In this document: in pieces, positions 25,328 to 34,257 of the stretch
Layout: each line of letters starts with the position of its first letter
How positions within the stretch are numbered: the stretch's first letter is position 1
Source: Firmicutes bacterium UBA5201
Lineage (GTDB): Bacteria; Bacillota; Clostridia; Peptostreptococcales; Acidaminobacteraceae
Direction: 5' to 3'
Length of the DNA stretch: 64,000 bases
Assembly (NCBI GenBank): GCA_002412775.1
Contig: DHVT01000012.1
Coordinates: forward strand, 163,758-227,757
Program-made: the position numbers and the translations under genes
The notes under the pieces: model-generated
The model's input: only the letters and a program-made list of their open reading frames with translations
Told to the model about the DNA's origin: nothing
The model's database searches: none

Positions 25328-25356
25328 TTGACGGTTGGGTATCAATTCGTTATGAT
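25328..25356 (+). promoter_or_regulatory. Promoter of deoC
   Basis: TTGACG (25328-25333), 17-bp spacer and TATGAT (25351-25356). An inverted repeat ATTCGTT (25345-25351) / AACGAAT (25368-25374) overlaps the -10 and could be an operator. Confidence 0.78.
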
Positions 25357-25385
25357 TGAACTGATAAAACGAATGAGGTGATGAA

Positions 25386-26054
25386 ATGAACTTAGCGAAA
25401 TACATCGATCACACTATCTTGAAAGCAAACGCCACTGAAGCTGAAGTGATTCAAGTCTGTGACGAAGCAAAGGCACATAATTTTTATTCGGTGTGTATAA
25501 ACCCATATTTTGTTTCACTTGTAGCGGACCAATTGAAGGGCTCAGAAGTCAAAGTGACTTCAGTAATCGGATTTCCCCTTGGTGCCAACACTACAGAAAT
25601 AAAAGCTCAAGAAGCCTTGAAGGCTGTCGTTGATGGTGCGGACGAAATCGACATGGTCATCAATGTATCAGCATTAAAAGATGGAAAATTCAATTACGTT
25701 GAAAAAGATATCGCGACCGTAGTTGAGGCAATCAAAGGAAAAGCTGTTTTGAAGGTGATTCTGGAAACTTGTCTATTAAGTGAAGATGAAAAAATCAAAG
25801 CTTGCGAACTTGCAAAAAATGCTGGAGCACACTTTGTAAAGACATCAACAGGTTTTAGCACGGGTGGAGCTACTGAAGCTGACGTAAAACTTATGAAATC
25901 CATAGTCGGTGACGGAATGGAAGTGAAAGCTTCCGGTGCAGTCAGGGATTATGAGACCGCTCTTAAAATGATTGAGGCCGGTGCAACCAGAATTGGAGCA
26001 TCATCATCGGTTTCCATTGTGACAGGTGGAGCAGATTCTGATAGTGGATATTAA
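25386..26054 (+). CDS. deoC: Deoxyribose-phosphate aldolase
   Basis: This 222-aa class I aldolase splits 2-deoxyribose 5-phosphate into acetaldehyde and glyceraldehyde 3-phosphate in deoxynucleoside catabolism. Family motifs are IDHTILKANATEAEV at the N-terminus, VIGFPLGANTTEIKA, EIDMVINVSALK, the Schiff-base lysine in FVKTSTGFSTGGAT, and KASGAVRDYETAL. It starts after AATGAGGTGATGAA. It has its own consensus promoter and terminator. Confidence 0.97.
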   Translation: MNLAKYIDHTILKANATEAEVIQVCDEAKAHNFYSVCINPYFVSLVADQLKGSEVKVTSVIGFPLGANTTEIKAQEALKAVVDGADEIDMVINVSALKDGKFNYVEKDIATVVEAIKGKAVLKVILETCLLSEDEKIKACELAKNAGAHFVKTSTGFSTGGATEADVKLMKSIVGDGMEVKASGAVRDYETALKMIEAGATRIGASSSVSIVTGGADSDSGY

Positions 26055-26057
26055 GAC

Positions 26058-26100
26058 ATATCGGTTTACATAATATACTTATGTAAACCGATATTTTTTT
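26058..26100 (+). terminator. Terminator of deoC
   Basis: Perfect 15-bp stem ATATCGGTTTACATA / TATGTAAACCGATAT (26058-26072, 26080-26094) followed by T6. Confidence 0.92.
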
Positions 26101-26172
26101 ATGCAACTATTGCTACTATCCGCATAGATTCTATTGTATAATAGAGATATCAAAAACCGATTGAGGTGCATA

Positions 26173-27297
26173 ATGAATCTTAAAGATATAAAAACCGGAC
26201 TATTGGTCAAATGGGTTGCGGTGGCAACGATTGTCTTCCTGTTGATATCACATACATCTATTTGGAAAATCATATCTGCTGGCATTTCGCCGGTACTCTA
26301 CGCTTTTGTTTTTGCCTATATCTTGGACTATATAGTTCGTTTTTTTGAGAAACAACTGAAAATGCCAAGATTGCTCTCTATTTTGATTACCATGATCATT
26401 GTCATCATCACACTGACACTTTTAGGCGTTGTTATTGTTCCGGGAGTATTGAATGCAATATCATCACTGATCAATGCCATCGGCAAAGTGGATTTCAATC
26501 TTGAATATTTGAAAAATTTCGATTTTGATAATTTTTATTTGAATGAGATACAACAAGCTTTAATTGATACAATAACGCCAATTTTACAGAAGGTGACCAA
26601 TGCGACCGGTTCGGCCATATTGATGCTCGTGTCTGAAATTCAAAAGATCACTTCAGGCGTGATCTCCATTATTGTGGCATTTGTCATTTCAATTTATATG
26701 CTTGGTGAAAAGAGGGATTTGGTTGCTAGAATCAAACGTATGACTTATGCATATTTCACAGATGAAAAGGCGGATCAGATTTTTTATACTTTCAAACTCG
26801 CCAACAAGATTTTCAAGGCTTTTTTTCTAGGCAAATTGCTGGATAGCACAATCATAGGTATATTAGCATATCTGGTGTTCAGGGTTTTCAATTTTGAATA
26901 TGCGTTGCTTATTGCATTGATTGTGGGAATTACCAATATGATCCCGTATTTCGGACCTTTCATTGGTGCAGTGCCTGCCGGAATAATCACATTTGTTGCC
27001 AATCCATCGCAACCTGCAAATGTGTTTTGGATGCTTCTGATCATCTTGATCATCCAACAATTGGATGGTTTGGTGATTGGGCCTTTCATTCTGGGAGATT
27101 CCGTCGGAGTGAATGCATTCTGGATTATTTTAGCGGTAACAGTTGGTGGTGCGACATTTGGATTGCTTGGTATGTTTCTTGGAGTGCCCGTAAGTGTGCT
27201 TGCAAAGACGCTCATTGAAGAGGATGTCGAAAGAAAACTTGCTTTCAAAGGTTACAACGATCTTGAAACCGCATCACTCAGAATCAGGAAAAAGTAA
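26173..27297 (+). CDS. AI-2E family (PerM/YtvI-like) transporter
   Basis: This 374-aa multi-pass membrane protein belongs to the AI-2E transporter family, whose members are variously linked to autoinducer-2 export, sodium-proton exchange or other export. There are about seven hydrophobic segments; the C-terminal motif region GPFIGAVPAGIITFV, QQLDGLVIGPFILGDSVG and GMFLGVPVSV is characteristic. The start is the ATG at 26173, after TTGAGGTGCATA; an ATG at 26134 lies upstream of this ribosome site. The transported compound cannot be inferred. Confidence 0.9.
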   Translation: MNLKDIKTGLLVKWVAVATIVFLLISHTSIWKIISAGISPVLYAFVFAYILDYIVRFFEKQLKMPRLLSILITMIIVIITLTLLGVVIVPGVLNAISSLINAIGKVDFNLEYLKNFDFDNFYLNEIQQALIDTITPILQKVTNATGSAILMLVSEIQKITSGVISIIVAFVISIYMLGEKRDLVARIKRMTYAYFTDEKADQIFYTFKLANKIFKAFFLGKLLDSTIIGILAYLVFRVFNFEYALLIALIVGITNMIPYFGPFIGAVPAGIITFVANPSQPANVFWMLLIILIIQQLDGLVIGPFILGDSVGVNAFWIILAVTVGGATFGLLGMFLGVPVSVLAKTLIEEDVERKLAFKGYNDLETASLRIRKK

Positions 27298-27325
27298 ACC
27301 AATAAGGGTGACATAGGGGGAGCAA

Positions 27326-28144
27326 ATGACAAACATCATGATTGTTGATGTCAACACAACAACATCTTATCGAATAAAAAAACTTTTGGAATCTGTTCCA
27401 GTTGAAGTTCATACGACCTCTACAGTACACGAGACCATCAATAGGATGAATAACCCCCAAATAAGCATTGATATTGCCATAGTGGATGTCAAACTCGGAT
27501 CTGAAGACGGATTTGATTTGATCAATAGAATCAAAGAGATGGATCCAAATCTATTGATCATAATCATAACAGGACTAAACACGAGAAAATCATTCGTTCA
27601 AGGCATCAAAGTTGGAGCTGTGGACTACATTCTCAAACCTTATGATGATGAATACCTTAAGTTCAAACTGCTTAATCATATCACTGCCGTCGAGAACTCC
27701 AAATCCATCCCGGACTACTCACCAAAACAGGTGGACAATGTCATTTACTCAGCGGTTAAAAAGGCTGTGCGTGAGGGATATGAGATGCTGATGGGACTCA
27801 TCATCATCTATCATAAGAAGTTTGACGGCAACGAAGGCGTCAACATCAAAGATATGGCGATACTCCGCACACTCAATGCACACATCGGAGAAACATTGTC
27901 TTCAGATGACCAGATGATCAACCAAAGCGCCAATGGTATCCTGATTATATTGCCTAAGCGAACAGAACAACTGAAAGACACAGTTTCAAACTACTATAAG
28001 AAGTTATGTGAGGAATTCATCCATTCCAGACAGATAGAGGACACATACATTGCCCTTGAATTCATAAGTCTTCCGAATGAAGTCAATCCTAATCAAAATG
28101 CATTATCTGTGCTGGCGCAGAAAATAGAAAAGAAAATGCTCTAA
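27326..28144 (+). CDS. Response regulator with degenerate GGDEF output domain
   Basis: This 272-aa protein has an N-terminal receiver (1-120) with phosphoacceptor Asp54 in AIVDVKLG, switch Thr82 and Lys104 in LKPYDD. The C-terminal part aligns by spacing with GGDEF domains: the position of GG(D/E)EF is SANGI (201-205), followed by LIILPKR as in real cyclases (LLLLPET); the I-site RxxD is SSDD. It therefore cannot make cyclic di-GMP by the usual mechanism and may act by protein contact. No kinase gene is adjacent. It is preceded by GGGGGAGCAA. Confidence 0.8.
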   Translation: MTNIMIVDVNTTTSYRIKKLLESVPVEVHTTSTVHETINRMNNPQISIDIAIVDVKLGSEDGFDLINRIKEMDPNLLIIIITGLNTRKSFVQGIKVGAVDYILKPYDDEYLKFKLLNHITAVENSKSIPDYSPKQVDNVIYSAVKKAVREGYEMLMGLIIIYHKKFDGNEGVNIKDMAILRTLNAHIGETLSSDDQMINQSANGILIILPKRTEQLKDTVSNYYKKLCEEFIHSRQIEDTYIALEFISLPNEVNPNQNALSVLAQKIEKKML

Positions 28145-28169
28145 CCCATTGGGTTTTAGCATTTTCTTT
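28129..28169 (+). terminator. Terminator overlapping the response-regulator stop codon
   Basis: A 12-bp stem AAAGAAAATGCT / AGCATTTTCTTT (28129-28140, 28158-28169) with an inner CCC-ATT-GGG hairpin includes the last codons of the gene. Confidence 0.75.
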
Positions 28170-28271
28170 AATTAATTCACATAAATATTATTTCATTTTT
28201 TTTAAAAAGGATTATAATAGATATAGTTTCTATTTATCATAATTATTGTATTGCATCTTATGAGGTGTTGC

Positions 28272-31200
28272 ATGAATCGAAGGTTGAATGTAGGGTTAGA
28301 TGTAGGATCTACCACTGTTAAAATGATTGTATTGGATGAAGAAGACATTATAGTATTTAAAGATTATCGTAGACATTTTTCCGACATAAAGAAAACCGTA
28401 ACTGAATTGTTTGATGAAGTACATGAGTTGTTCAGTACTGCGACTCTAAAATTCATGATCACTGGCTCAGCTGGTTTGAGTCTTGCTGAAAGCCTTGGTG
28501 TTTCATTTATCCAAGAAGTGGTGGCTTGCACAAAAGCTATAAAGAAATATGCACCGGATACTGACGTCGCCATTGAACTCGGTGGTGAAGACGCAAAGAT
28601 CATGTACTTTGGAACCTCGGTTGAACAACGGATGAATGGAACATGCGCAGGTGGAACCGGTTCTTTTATCGACCAAATGTCCTCATTGCTCAGAACTGAC
28701 GCACTTGGCCTTAATAATCTTGCCAAAAACCACAAAGAGATTTATCCGATCGCATCCCGTTGTGGTGTTTTTGCCAAAACGGACGTGCAGCCATTGCTCA
28801 ATGAAGGCGCATCGAAGGAAGATATTGCCGCGTCAGTGCTTCAAGCCGTTGTCAATCAGACAATCAGTGGGCTTGCATGCGGAAAACCCATCAGAGGAAA
28901 AGTTGCATTTTTGGGTGGTCCTTTATCATTTTTACCTGAACTTAAAAAACGTTTTGAAATCACTTTGAATCTAGGTGTCAGCGATATAGTCACACTGGAC
29001 CACACCCAATATTTTGTGGCGCTTGGTGCGGCACTTTCATCTAAATCCTCAGATGATATGGAACCACATTGCCTATATGACAGAATGCCTTCCATATACT
29101 GTGAATCCAGAGATACATCCGATATGCCGGAACCACTTTTTGAATCGGATGAAGCATACTCGGAATTCGTAGCACGACATGAAATGCACAAAGTAAAGCG
29201 TTATCCAATAGAAGAGGTGAGCGGACCTACTTATTTAGGTATTGATGCGGGATCGACCACAACCAAAATCGCTCTGATCGATGACCAAAACAGACTTATC
29301 TTCTCCCATTACGGGTCCAATGAAGGTGATCCACTTAAAACAAGTGTCAAAGCACTTAAAAATATGTTCGAACATATGAGAAAAGACGCATATGTAGCAT
29401 ATGCGACAGTCACAGGATATGGTGAGACCTTGATCAAAGCGGCATTAAATCTTGACTACGGTGAGATTGAGACTGTAGCCCATTATAAAGCGGCAGACTA
29501 TTTTCTTCCTGGCGTGGACTTCATCCTTGACATTGGTGGTCAGGATATGAAAAGTCTACGTGTGCGTGATGGTGCCATCGATTCCATAATGCTCAATGAA
29601 GCTTGTTCTTCAGGCTGTGGATCGTTTATTGAAACTTTTGCCAACTCAGTCAATTTACCGGTCTCCAATTTTGCCGAGAAAGGGTACTTCTCGATCAAAC
29701 CGGTTGATTTGGGAACCAGATGCACTGTATTCATGAATTCACGCGTCAAGCAAGCTCAAAAGGAAGGTGCTACTGTAGGGGATATTTCAGCGGGAATTTC
29801 AATGTCCGTCATTAAAAACGCTCTTTTCAAAGTCATTCGTATGCGCTCAGTAGATGATCTTGGAGAAAAAATCGTCGTACAAGGGGGTACTTTCCATAAC
29901 AATGCAGTTCTTCGATCTTTTGAGCAGATTGCAGGTAAGGATGTTGTGCGCCCGGATATTGCAGGAATCATGGGAGCTTATGGGTGTGCGATAATTTCAA
30001 GAGAAAAAGCTGTTGATGGACATCGTACATCTATGATTTCATCTGAACTTCTTGATGATTTCTCCACATCTACGTCCTCTAAACGTTGTGATCTCTGTGG
30101 CAACCACTGCCATCTGACTGTCAATCAATTTTCGGACGGAAGAAGTTTCATAACAGGAAACAGATGTGAACGTGGCGCGGGCATTGAAAGGACGACGGAG
30201 AAGCTTCCCAATCTATACGATTATAAACTCATGCGTGTTTTCGATTTTCCTGTCCTCTCAAGAACAGAAGCGAAACGTGGAACAATTGGTATTCCAAGAG
30301 TTTTGAACATTTATGAGGATTACCCGTTTTGGGCATCATTTTTTACTGAACTCGGTTATAGGGTGGAGCTCTCCACCAGATCATCAAAGAAAATTTATGA
30401 ACTGGGTATGGAGACGATTCCATCAGAGAGTGTGTGTTATCCTGCAAAATTGGTCCATGGCCATATTGAAGACTTGATCAACCGAAAAGTCGACAGGATT
30501 TTTTATCCATGCATACCATACAATATCAAAGAAGATGAACATTCGAACAACCATTACAACTGTCCGGTTGTCACATCATATCCTGAAACAATAAACACAA
30601 ATCTCGACAATTTACGCTCGTCAACGATCAAGTATCATCATCCATTTTTACCAATTGATTCACCCGACAAAATGAAAAAACGATTGGCGGTGGAACTGTC
30701 CTCGTGGGGACTCAAGAAGGATGAGATCTTCACTGCAGTCGATCATGCGTATGCGGCTCTTGAAGCATATAAATCTGACGTTCGCAAAAAAGGTGAAGAG
30801 ACCATCGAATTCATGAAGCTCAACAAGAAAAAAGGAATCGTGCTCGCCGGAAGACCATATCACATTGACCCTGAGATCAATCATGGCATTCCCGAACTCA
30901 TCGAATCCTACGGTTTTTGTGTGCTTTCTGAGGATGCTGTAGCTCACTTGGCAGAAGTGGAAAGACCCCTTAGGGTCGTTGACCAGTGGATGTACCATAC
31001 CAGACTGTATGCTGCAGCCACTTTTGTTGGACAAACCGAAAATCTGGAACTTGTCCAATTGAATTCTTTCGGATGTGGACTGGATGCAGTCACATCTGAT
31101 CAGGTACGGGAAATCCTGGATCGATTCGGAAAATTGAGTACACTGATCAAAATTGACGAAATCAACAATTTGGGTGCCATTAGAATTCGCATCCGTTCAT

Positions 31201-32498
31201 TGATGGCTGCTCTTGTGGAACGGGACAAATCCTGTTTTACTATTCCTGAAATAGGAGTGATTCCAAGTCGAGTCAAATTTACAGAAGAAATGCGCAAGAC
31301 GCATACCATATTGGTTCCGCAAATGTCTCCGATTCATTTTCAGTTCATTGAATCCGCGGTCAAACCAGAGGGATACAATATGGAAGTCTTACCATCCATA
31401 GATACACATGCCATCGACGAGGGGCTCAAATACGTCAACAATGACGCGTGCTATCCATCTATACTCGTTGTCGGCCAAATGATGAAAGCCATCAATTCAG
31501 GCAAATATGACCTAGATAAGACGGCACTGATCATTACACAAACCGGTGGAGGTTGCAGAGCGACCAACTATATCGCTTTCATAAGACAAGCGCTCAAAAG
31601 TTCAAGGCTTGAGCACATACCGGTAATCAGTCTCAATGCGTTGGGACTTGAAGACAATCCAGGGTTTAAAATCACAAAATCATTGATGGAAAGATTGATC
31701 CAAAGCATGCTTTACGGAGATTTGTTCATGAGAGTGCTTTACAAAACCAGACCATATGAGCAAATCCCCGGCAGTGCAAATGCACTATACGATAAATGGG
31801 TAGAGCATTGCAAACACGATCTTGAATTTGGTGGAAGAAGAGAATTCGTCAAAAACATGAAACAGATCGTAGCCGAGTTCGACAAATTACCATTAAGCGA
31901 TATCGTGAAACCCAAAGTGGGACTGGTTGGAGAAATTTTAGTGAAATTCCATCCGACAGCCAACAACAACATTGTGGAAATGATAGAAAAGGAAGGCGCA
32001 GAAGCTGTCATGCCGGATCTTATTGATTTCTTTGCCTATACAGCTTACAACAGCGTCATCAAACACAAATATCTATCCGGATCACTTAAAAGCCGGTGGA
32101 CAAGTGAAGCGCTGATCGCCATTTTGGAGTATTACCGAAAACCTATGGTGGATGCACTCAAAAAAAGCACCCGATTTGAACCACCAAAACACATTAAGGC
32201 CCTCGGAGAGCTTGCAAGTCCACATCTTTCACTTTGCAACCAAACAGGAGAAGGCTGGTTTTTAACCGCTGAAATGATTGAACTCATTCACAGTGGAGTG
32301 GACAATATTGTGTGTATGCAACCATTTGCCTGCTTGCCTAACCACATCACCGGCAAGGGAATGATCAAGGAACTCAAAAGCACTTTTCCGAAGTCCAACA
32401 TTGTAGCAATTGATTACGATCCCGGTGCAAGCGAAGTCAATCAAATCAATAGGATCAAATTGATGTTGGCCTCCGCATATGAGAATCTAGAGAAATAA
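28272..32498 (+). CDS. Giant 2-hydroxyacyl-CoA dehydratase activase-family fusion protein
   Basis: This 1408-aa protein joins two BadF/BadG/HgdC-type ASKHA ATPase domains (about 5-270 and 318-580; loops GLDVGSTTVK and YLGIDAGSTTTKI), a DUF2229 region (about 680-900) and a C-terminal HgdB/D-like segment. Each ATPase half carries the cysteines that bind a [4Fe-4S] cluster at the dimer interface in HgdC: NGTCAGGTGSF with ASRCGVF, and NEACSSGCGSF with GTRCTVF. Known HgdC activators pass one electron, driven by ATP, to (R)-2-hydroxyacyl-CoA dehydratases; the role of these large fusions is not established. The start at 28272 follows TGAGGTGTTG. It has its own terminator and no dehydratase genes nearby. 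Confidence 0.92.
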   Translation: MNRRLNVGLDVGSTTVKMIVLDEEDIIVFKDYRRHFSDIKKTVTELFDEVHELFSTATLKFMITGSAGLSLAESLGVSFIQEVVACTKAIKKYAPDTDVAIELGGEDAKIMYFGTSVEQRMNGTCAGGTGSFIDQMSSLLRTDALGLNNLAKNHKEIYPIASRCGVFAKTDVQPLLNEGASKEDIAASVLQAVVNQTISGLACGKPIRGKVAFLGGPLSFLPELKKRFEITLNLGVSDIVTLDHTQYFVALGAALSSKSSDDMEPHCLYDRMPSIYCESRDTSDMPEPLFESDEAYSEFVARHEMHKVKRYPIEEVSGPTYLGIDAGSTTTKIALIDDQNRLIFSHYGSNEGDPLKTSVKALKNMFEHMRKDAYVAYATVTGYGETLIKAALNLDYGEIETVAHYKAADYFLPGVDFILDIGGQDMKSLRVRDGAIDSIMLNEACSSGCGSFIETFANSVNLPVSNFAEKGYFSIKPVDLGTRCTVFMNSRVKQAQKEGATVGDISAGISMSVIKNALFKVIRMRSVDDLGEKIVVQGGTFHNNAVLRSFEQIAGKDVVRPDIAGIMGAYGCAIISREKAVDGHRTSMISSELLDDFSTSTSSKRCDLCGNHCHLTVNQFSDGRSFITGNRCERGAGIERTTEKLPNLYDYKLMRVFDFPVLSRTEAKRGTIGIPRVLNIYEDYPFWASFFTELGYRVELSTRSSKKIYELGMETIPSESVCYPAKLVHGHIEDLINRKVDRIFYPCIPYNIKEDEHSNNHYNCPVVTSYPETINTNLDNLRSSTIKYHHPFLPIDSPDKMKKRLAVELSSWGLKKDEIFTAVDHAYAALEAYKSDVRKKGEETIEFMKLNKKKGIVLAGRPYHIDPEINHGIPELIESYGFCVLSEDAVAHLAEVERPLRVVDQWMYHTRLYAAATFVGQTENLELVQLNSFGCGLDAVTSDQVREILDRFGKLSTLIKIDEINNLGAIRIRIRSLMAALVERDKSCFTIPEIGVIPSRVKFTEEMRKTHTILVPQMSPIHFQFIESAVKPEGYNMEVLPSIDTHAIDEGLKYVNNDACYPSILVVGQMMKAINSGKYDLDKTALIITQTGGGCRATNYIAFIRQALKSSRLEHIPVISLNALGLEDNPGFKITKSLMERLIQSMLYGDLFMRVLYKTRPYEQIPGSANALYDKWVEHCKHDLEFGGRREFVKNMKQIVAEFDKLPLSDIVKPKVGLVGEILVKFHPTANNNIVEMIEKEGAEAVMPDLIDFFAYTAYNSVIKHKYLSGSLKSRWTSEALIAILEYYRKPMVDALKKSTRFEPPKHIKALGELASPHLSLCNQTGEGWFLTAEMIELIHSGVDNIVCMQPFACLPNHITGKGMIKELKSTFPKSNIVAIDYDPGASEVNQINRIKLMLASAYENLEK

Positions 32499-32515
32499 TG
32501 TTTTACACTGCAGTT

Positions 32516-32562
32516 AACCAGATCCATGCAATTTTTTATTGCCATGAATCTGGTTTTTTTCA
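32516..32562 (+). terminator. Terminator of the activase gene
   Basis: Stem AACCAGATCCATG / CATGAATCTGGTT (with one mismatch) followed by T7, just after the stop. Confidence 0.88.
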
Positions 32563-32623
32563 TGTTTGTATACAGTATTTGTGTTATAATGATGGATGAA
32601 ATTATGAGACCGGAGTGATGATA

Positions 32624-34249
32624 ATGAATGATCAAATTTTAGTATTTGGACATAAAAACCCAGACACAGACAGTGTGACTTCCGCAATTACGCTTGCTTA
32701 TCTGAAACAGAAACTCGGATATTCAGCCAAGCCATACATTCTAGGTGAGCTCTCCAAAGAGACAGCCTTTGCACTTGCATATTTTGGAGTTGAGGCACCT
32801 GAGCGAATTGAAAACGTCAAGATACAGATGAAGGACCTCAACTATGACAAAATAGAAGCAATAGGTCCTGAAAATTCTATTTTGACCGCCTACAATCATA
32901 TGAGTAAAAATAAAATAAGAACCTTGCCGGTGGTTGACAGCGACAACAGTCTTATTGGTATAGTCACAATGAAAGACATCGCCATGAACGCGATCAACGG
33001 CGACCTGCATGAACTGAATACCACTTTTCAAAATGTCAAAACGGATTTGAACGCCTTAACACTCAATTATTCCAACCCGTTAGTCAATGGAAGTATAATC
33101 ATAACCGCTTTTCATGATTCTACTATAATCAAGAATGAGATCCTTGGAAAAACTTCCATTGTGATCACTGGCGACAGATATGATATCATCGAATACGCCA
33201 TCCAGAGCAAAGTTCAATTGATTGTCGTCACCGGTGGTCTTAGAATACCAAACATGCTTATAGAGAAAGCTGCAGTATCCCGGGTCAATATGGTCGTGAC
33301 CCCTTATGATACTTATTACACTTCCAAACTGATCAATCAGACCAACTATGTAAGTTCCATAATGAAATCCGATCGATTGATGAAGTTCAAGTCAGATGAG
33401 TATATGGAGAATTGCAGGGAAATCATCCAGACATCAAAACACTCCAAATTTCCAATAATAGATTCTCATGGCAAATACCTTGGCATAATCGGGAGAACCC
33501 ATTTCCTCAATCCCAGCAAGAAGAAAGTGGTTTTAGTGGATCACAATGAATATGCCCAGTCAGCAGAAGGGCTCAATGAAGCTGAAGTGATGGAAATTAT
33601 TGACCATCACAAACTTGGGGACATCTCCACAGCATTACCGATTTCTTTCAGAAATGTTCCGGTAGGGAGTACCAACACCATTATTTATCAAATGTATCGA
33701 GAAGCGGGGATCGGCATTCCAAAACACATCGCAGGTCTTATGCTTTCCGGGATCATATCGGATACTTTGTTTTTAAAGTCTCCTACAACAACTCCAGTAG
33801 ACGTCAAAGCCATGAACGAACTTTGCGACATTGTGGACATCTCAGCTGAGAAATATGCGATGGAGCTCTTCAAAAATGGGACTTCCTTGGAAGGACGATC
33901 CGTTGAGGACATATTCAAAAACGATTTCAAGTCATTTCTCTTGGATGGATACAAAATTGGTATTTCACAGGTGTTCACATTGAACTTCAAGGAGATCCTC
34001 GATCAACAGGAAACATATCTGAACCTGATCCAAGAGGTCCACGATCAGCATGATTACTATATCACGTTGATGCTGGTCACTGATATTATCAATGAAGGTT
34101 CTTATGTGATATTCAAATCGACACATGAGACCATTCTCTCGCTTGCATTTGACCAGGATGTGAAACAGGGCACTTTTATCAATAATTGCGTTTCTAGAAA
34201 GAAACAAATCATACCAAAATTGATCCAAGCCATCAACATGATAAAATAG
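32624..34249 (+). CDS. ppaC: Manganese-dependent inorganic pyrophosphatase with CBS and DRTGG domains
   Basis: This 541-aa family II pyrophosphatase hydrolyses PPi. The N-terminal DHH part holds GHKNPDTDS (His10, Asp14, Asp16) but is interrupted by a regulatory insert with a first CBS domain (about 70-125), a DRTGG domain (about 130-240) and a second CBS (about 250-300). The DHH part then resumes with LVDHNE and the IDHHKLGD motif, followed by a DHHA2 domain. CBS-type PPases are regulated by adenine nucleotides. The ATG at 32624 is chosen, 8 nt after CGGAG; ATG at 32618 is too close. Confidence 0.93.
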   Translation: MNDQILVFGHKNPDTDSVTSAITLAYLKQKLGYSAKPYILGELSKETAFALAYFGVEAPERIENVKIQMKDLNYDKIEAIGPENSILTAYNHMSKNKIRTLPVVDSDNSLIGIVTMKDIAMNAINGDLHELNTTFQNVKTDLNALTLNYSNPLVNGSIIITAFHDSTIIKNEILGKTSIVITGDRYDIIEYAIQSKVQLIVVTGGLRIPNMLIEKAAVSRVNMVVTPYDTYYTSKLINQTNYVSSIMKSDRLMKFKSDEYMENCREIIQTSKHSKFPIIDSHGKYLGIIGRTHFLNPSKKKVVLVDHNEYAQSAEGLNEAEVMEIIDHHKLGDISTALPISFRNVPVGSTNTIIYQMYREAGIGIPKHIAGLMLSGIISDTLFLKSPTTTPVDVKAMNELCDIVDISAEKYAMELFKNGTSLEGRSVEDIFKNDFKSFLLDGYKIGISQVFTLNFKEILDQQETYLNLIQEVHDQHDYYITLMLVTDIINEGSYVIFKSTHETILSLAFDQDVKQGTFINNCVSRKKQIIPKLIQAINMIK

Positions 34250-34257
34250 GAGGCTTC

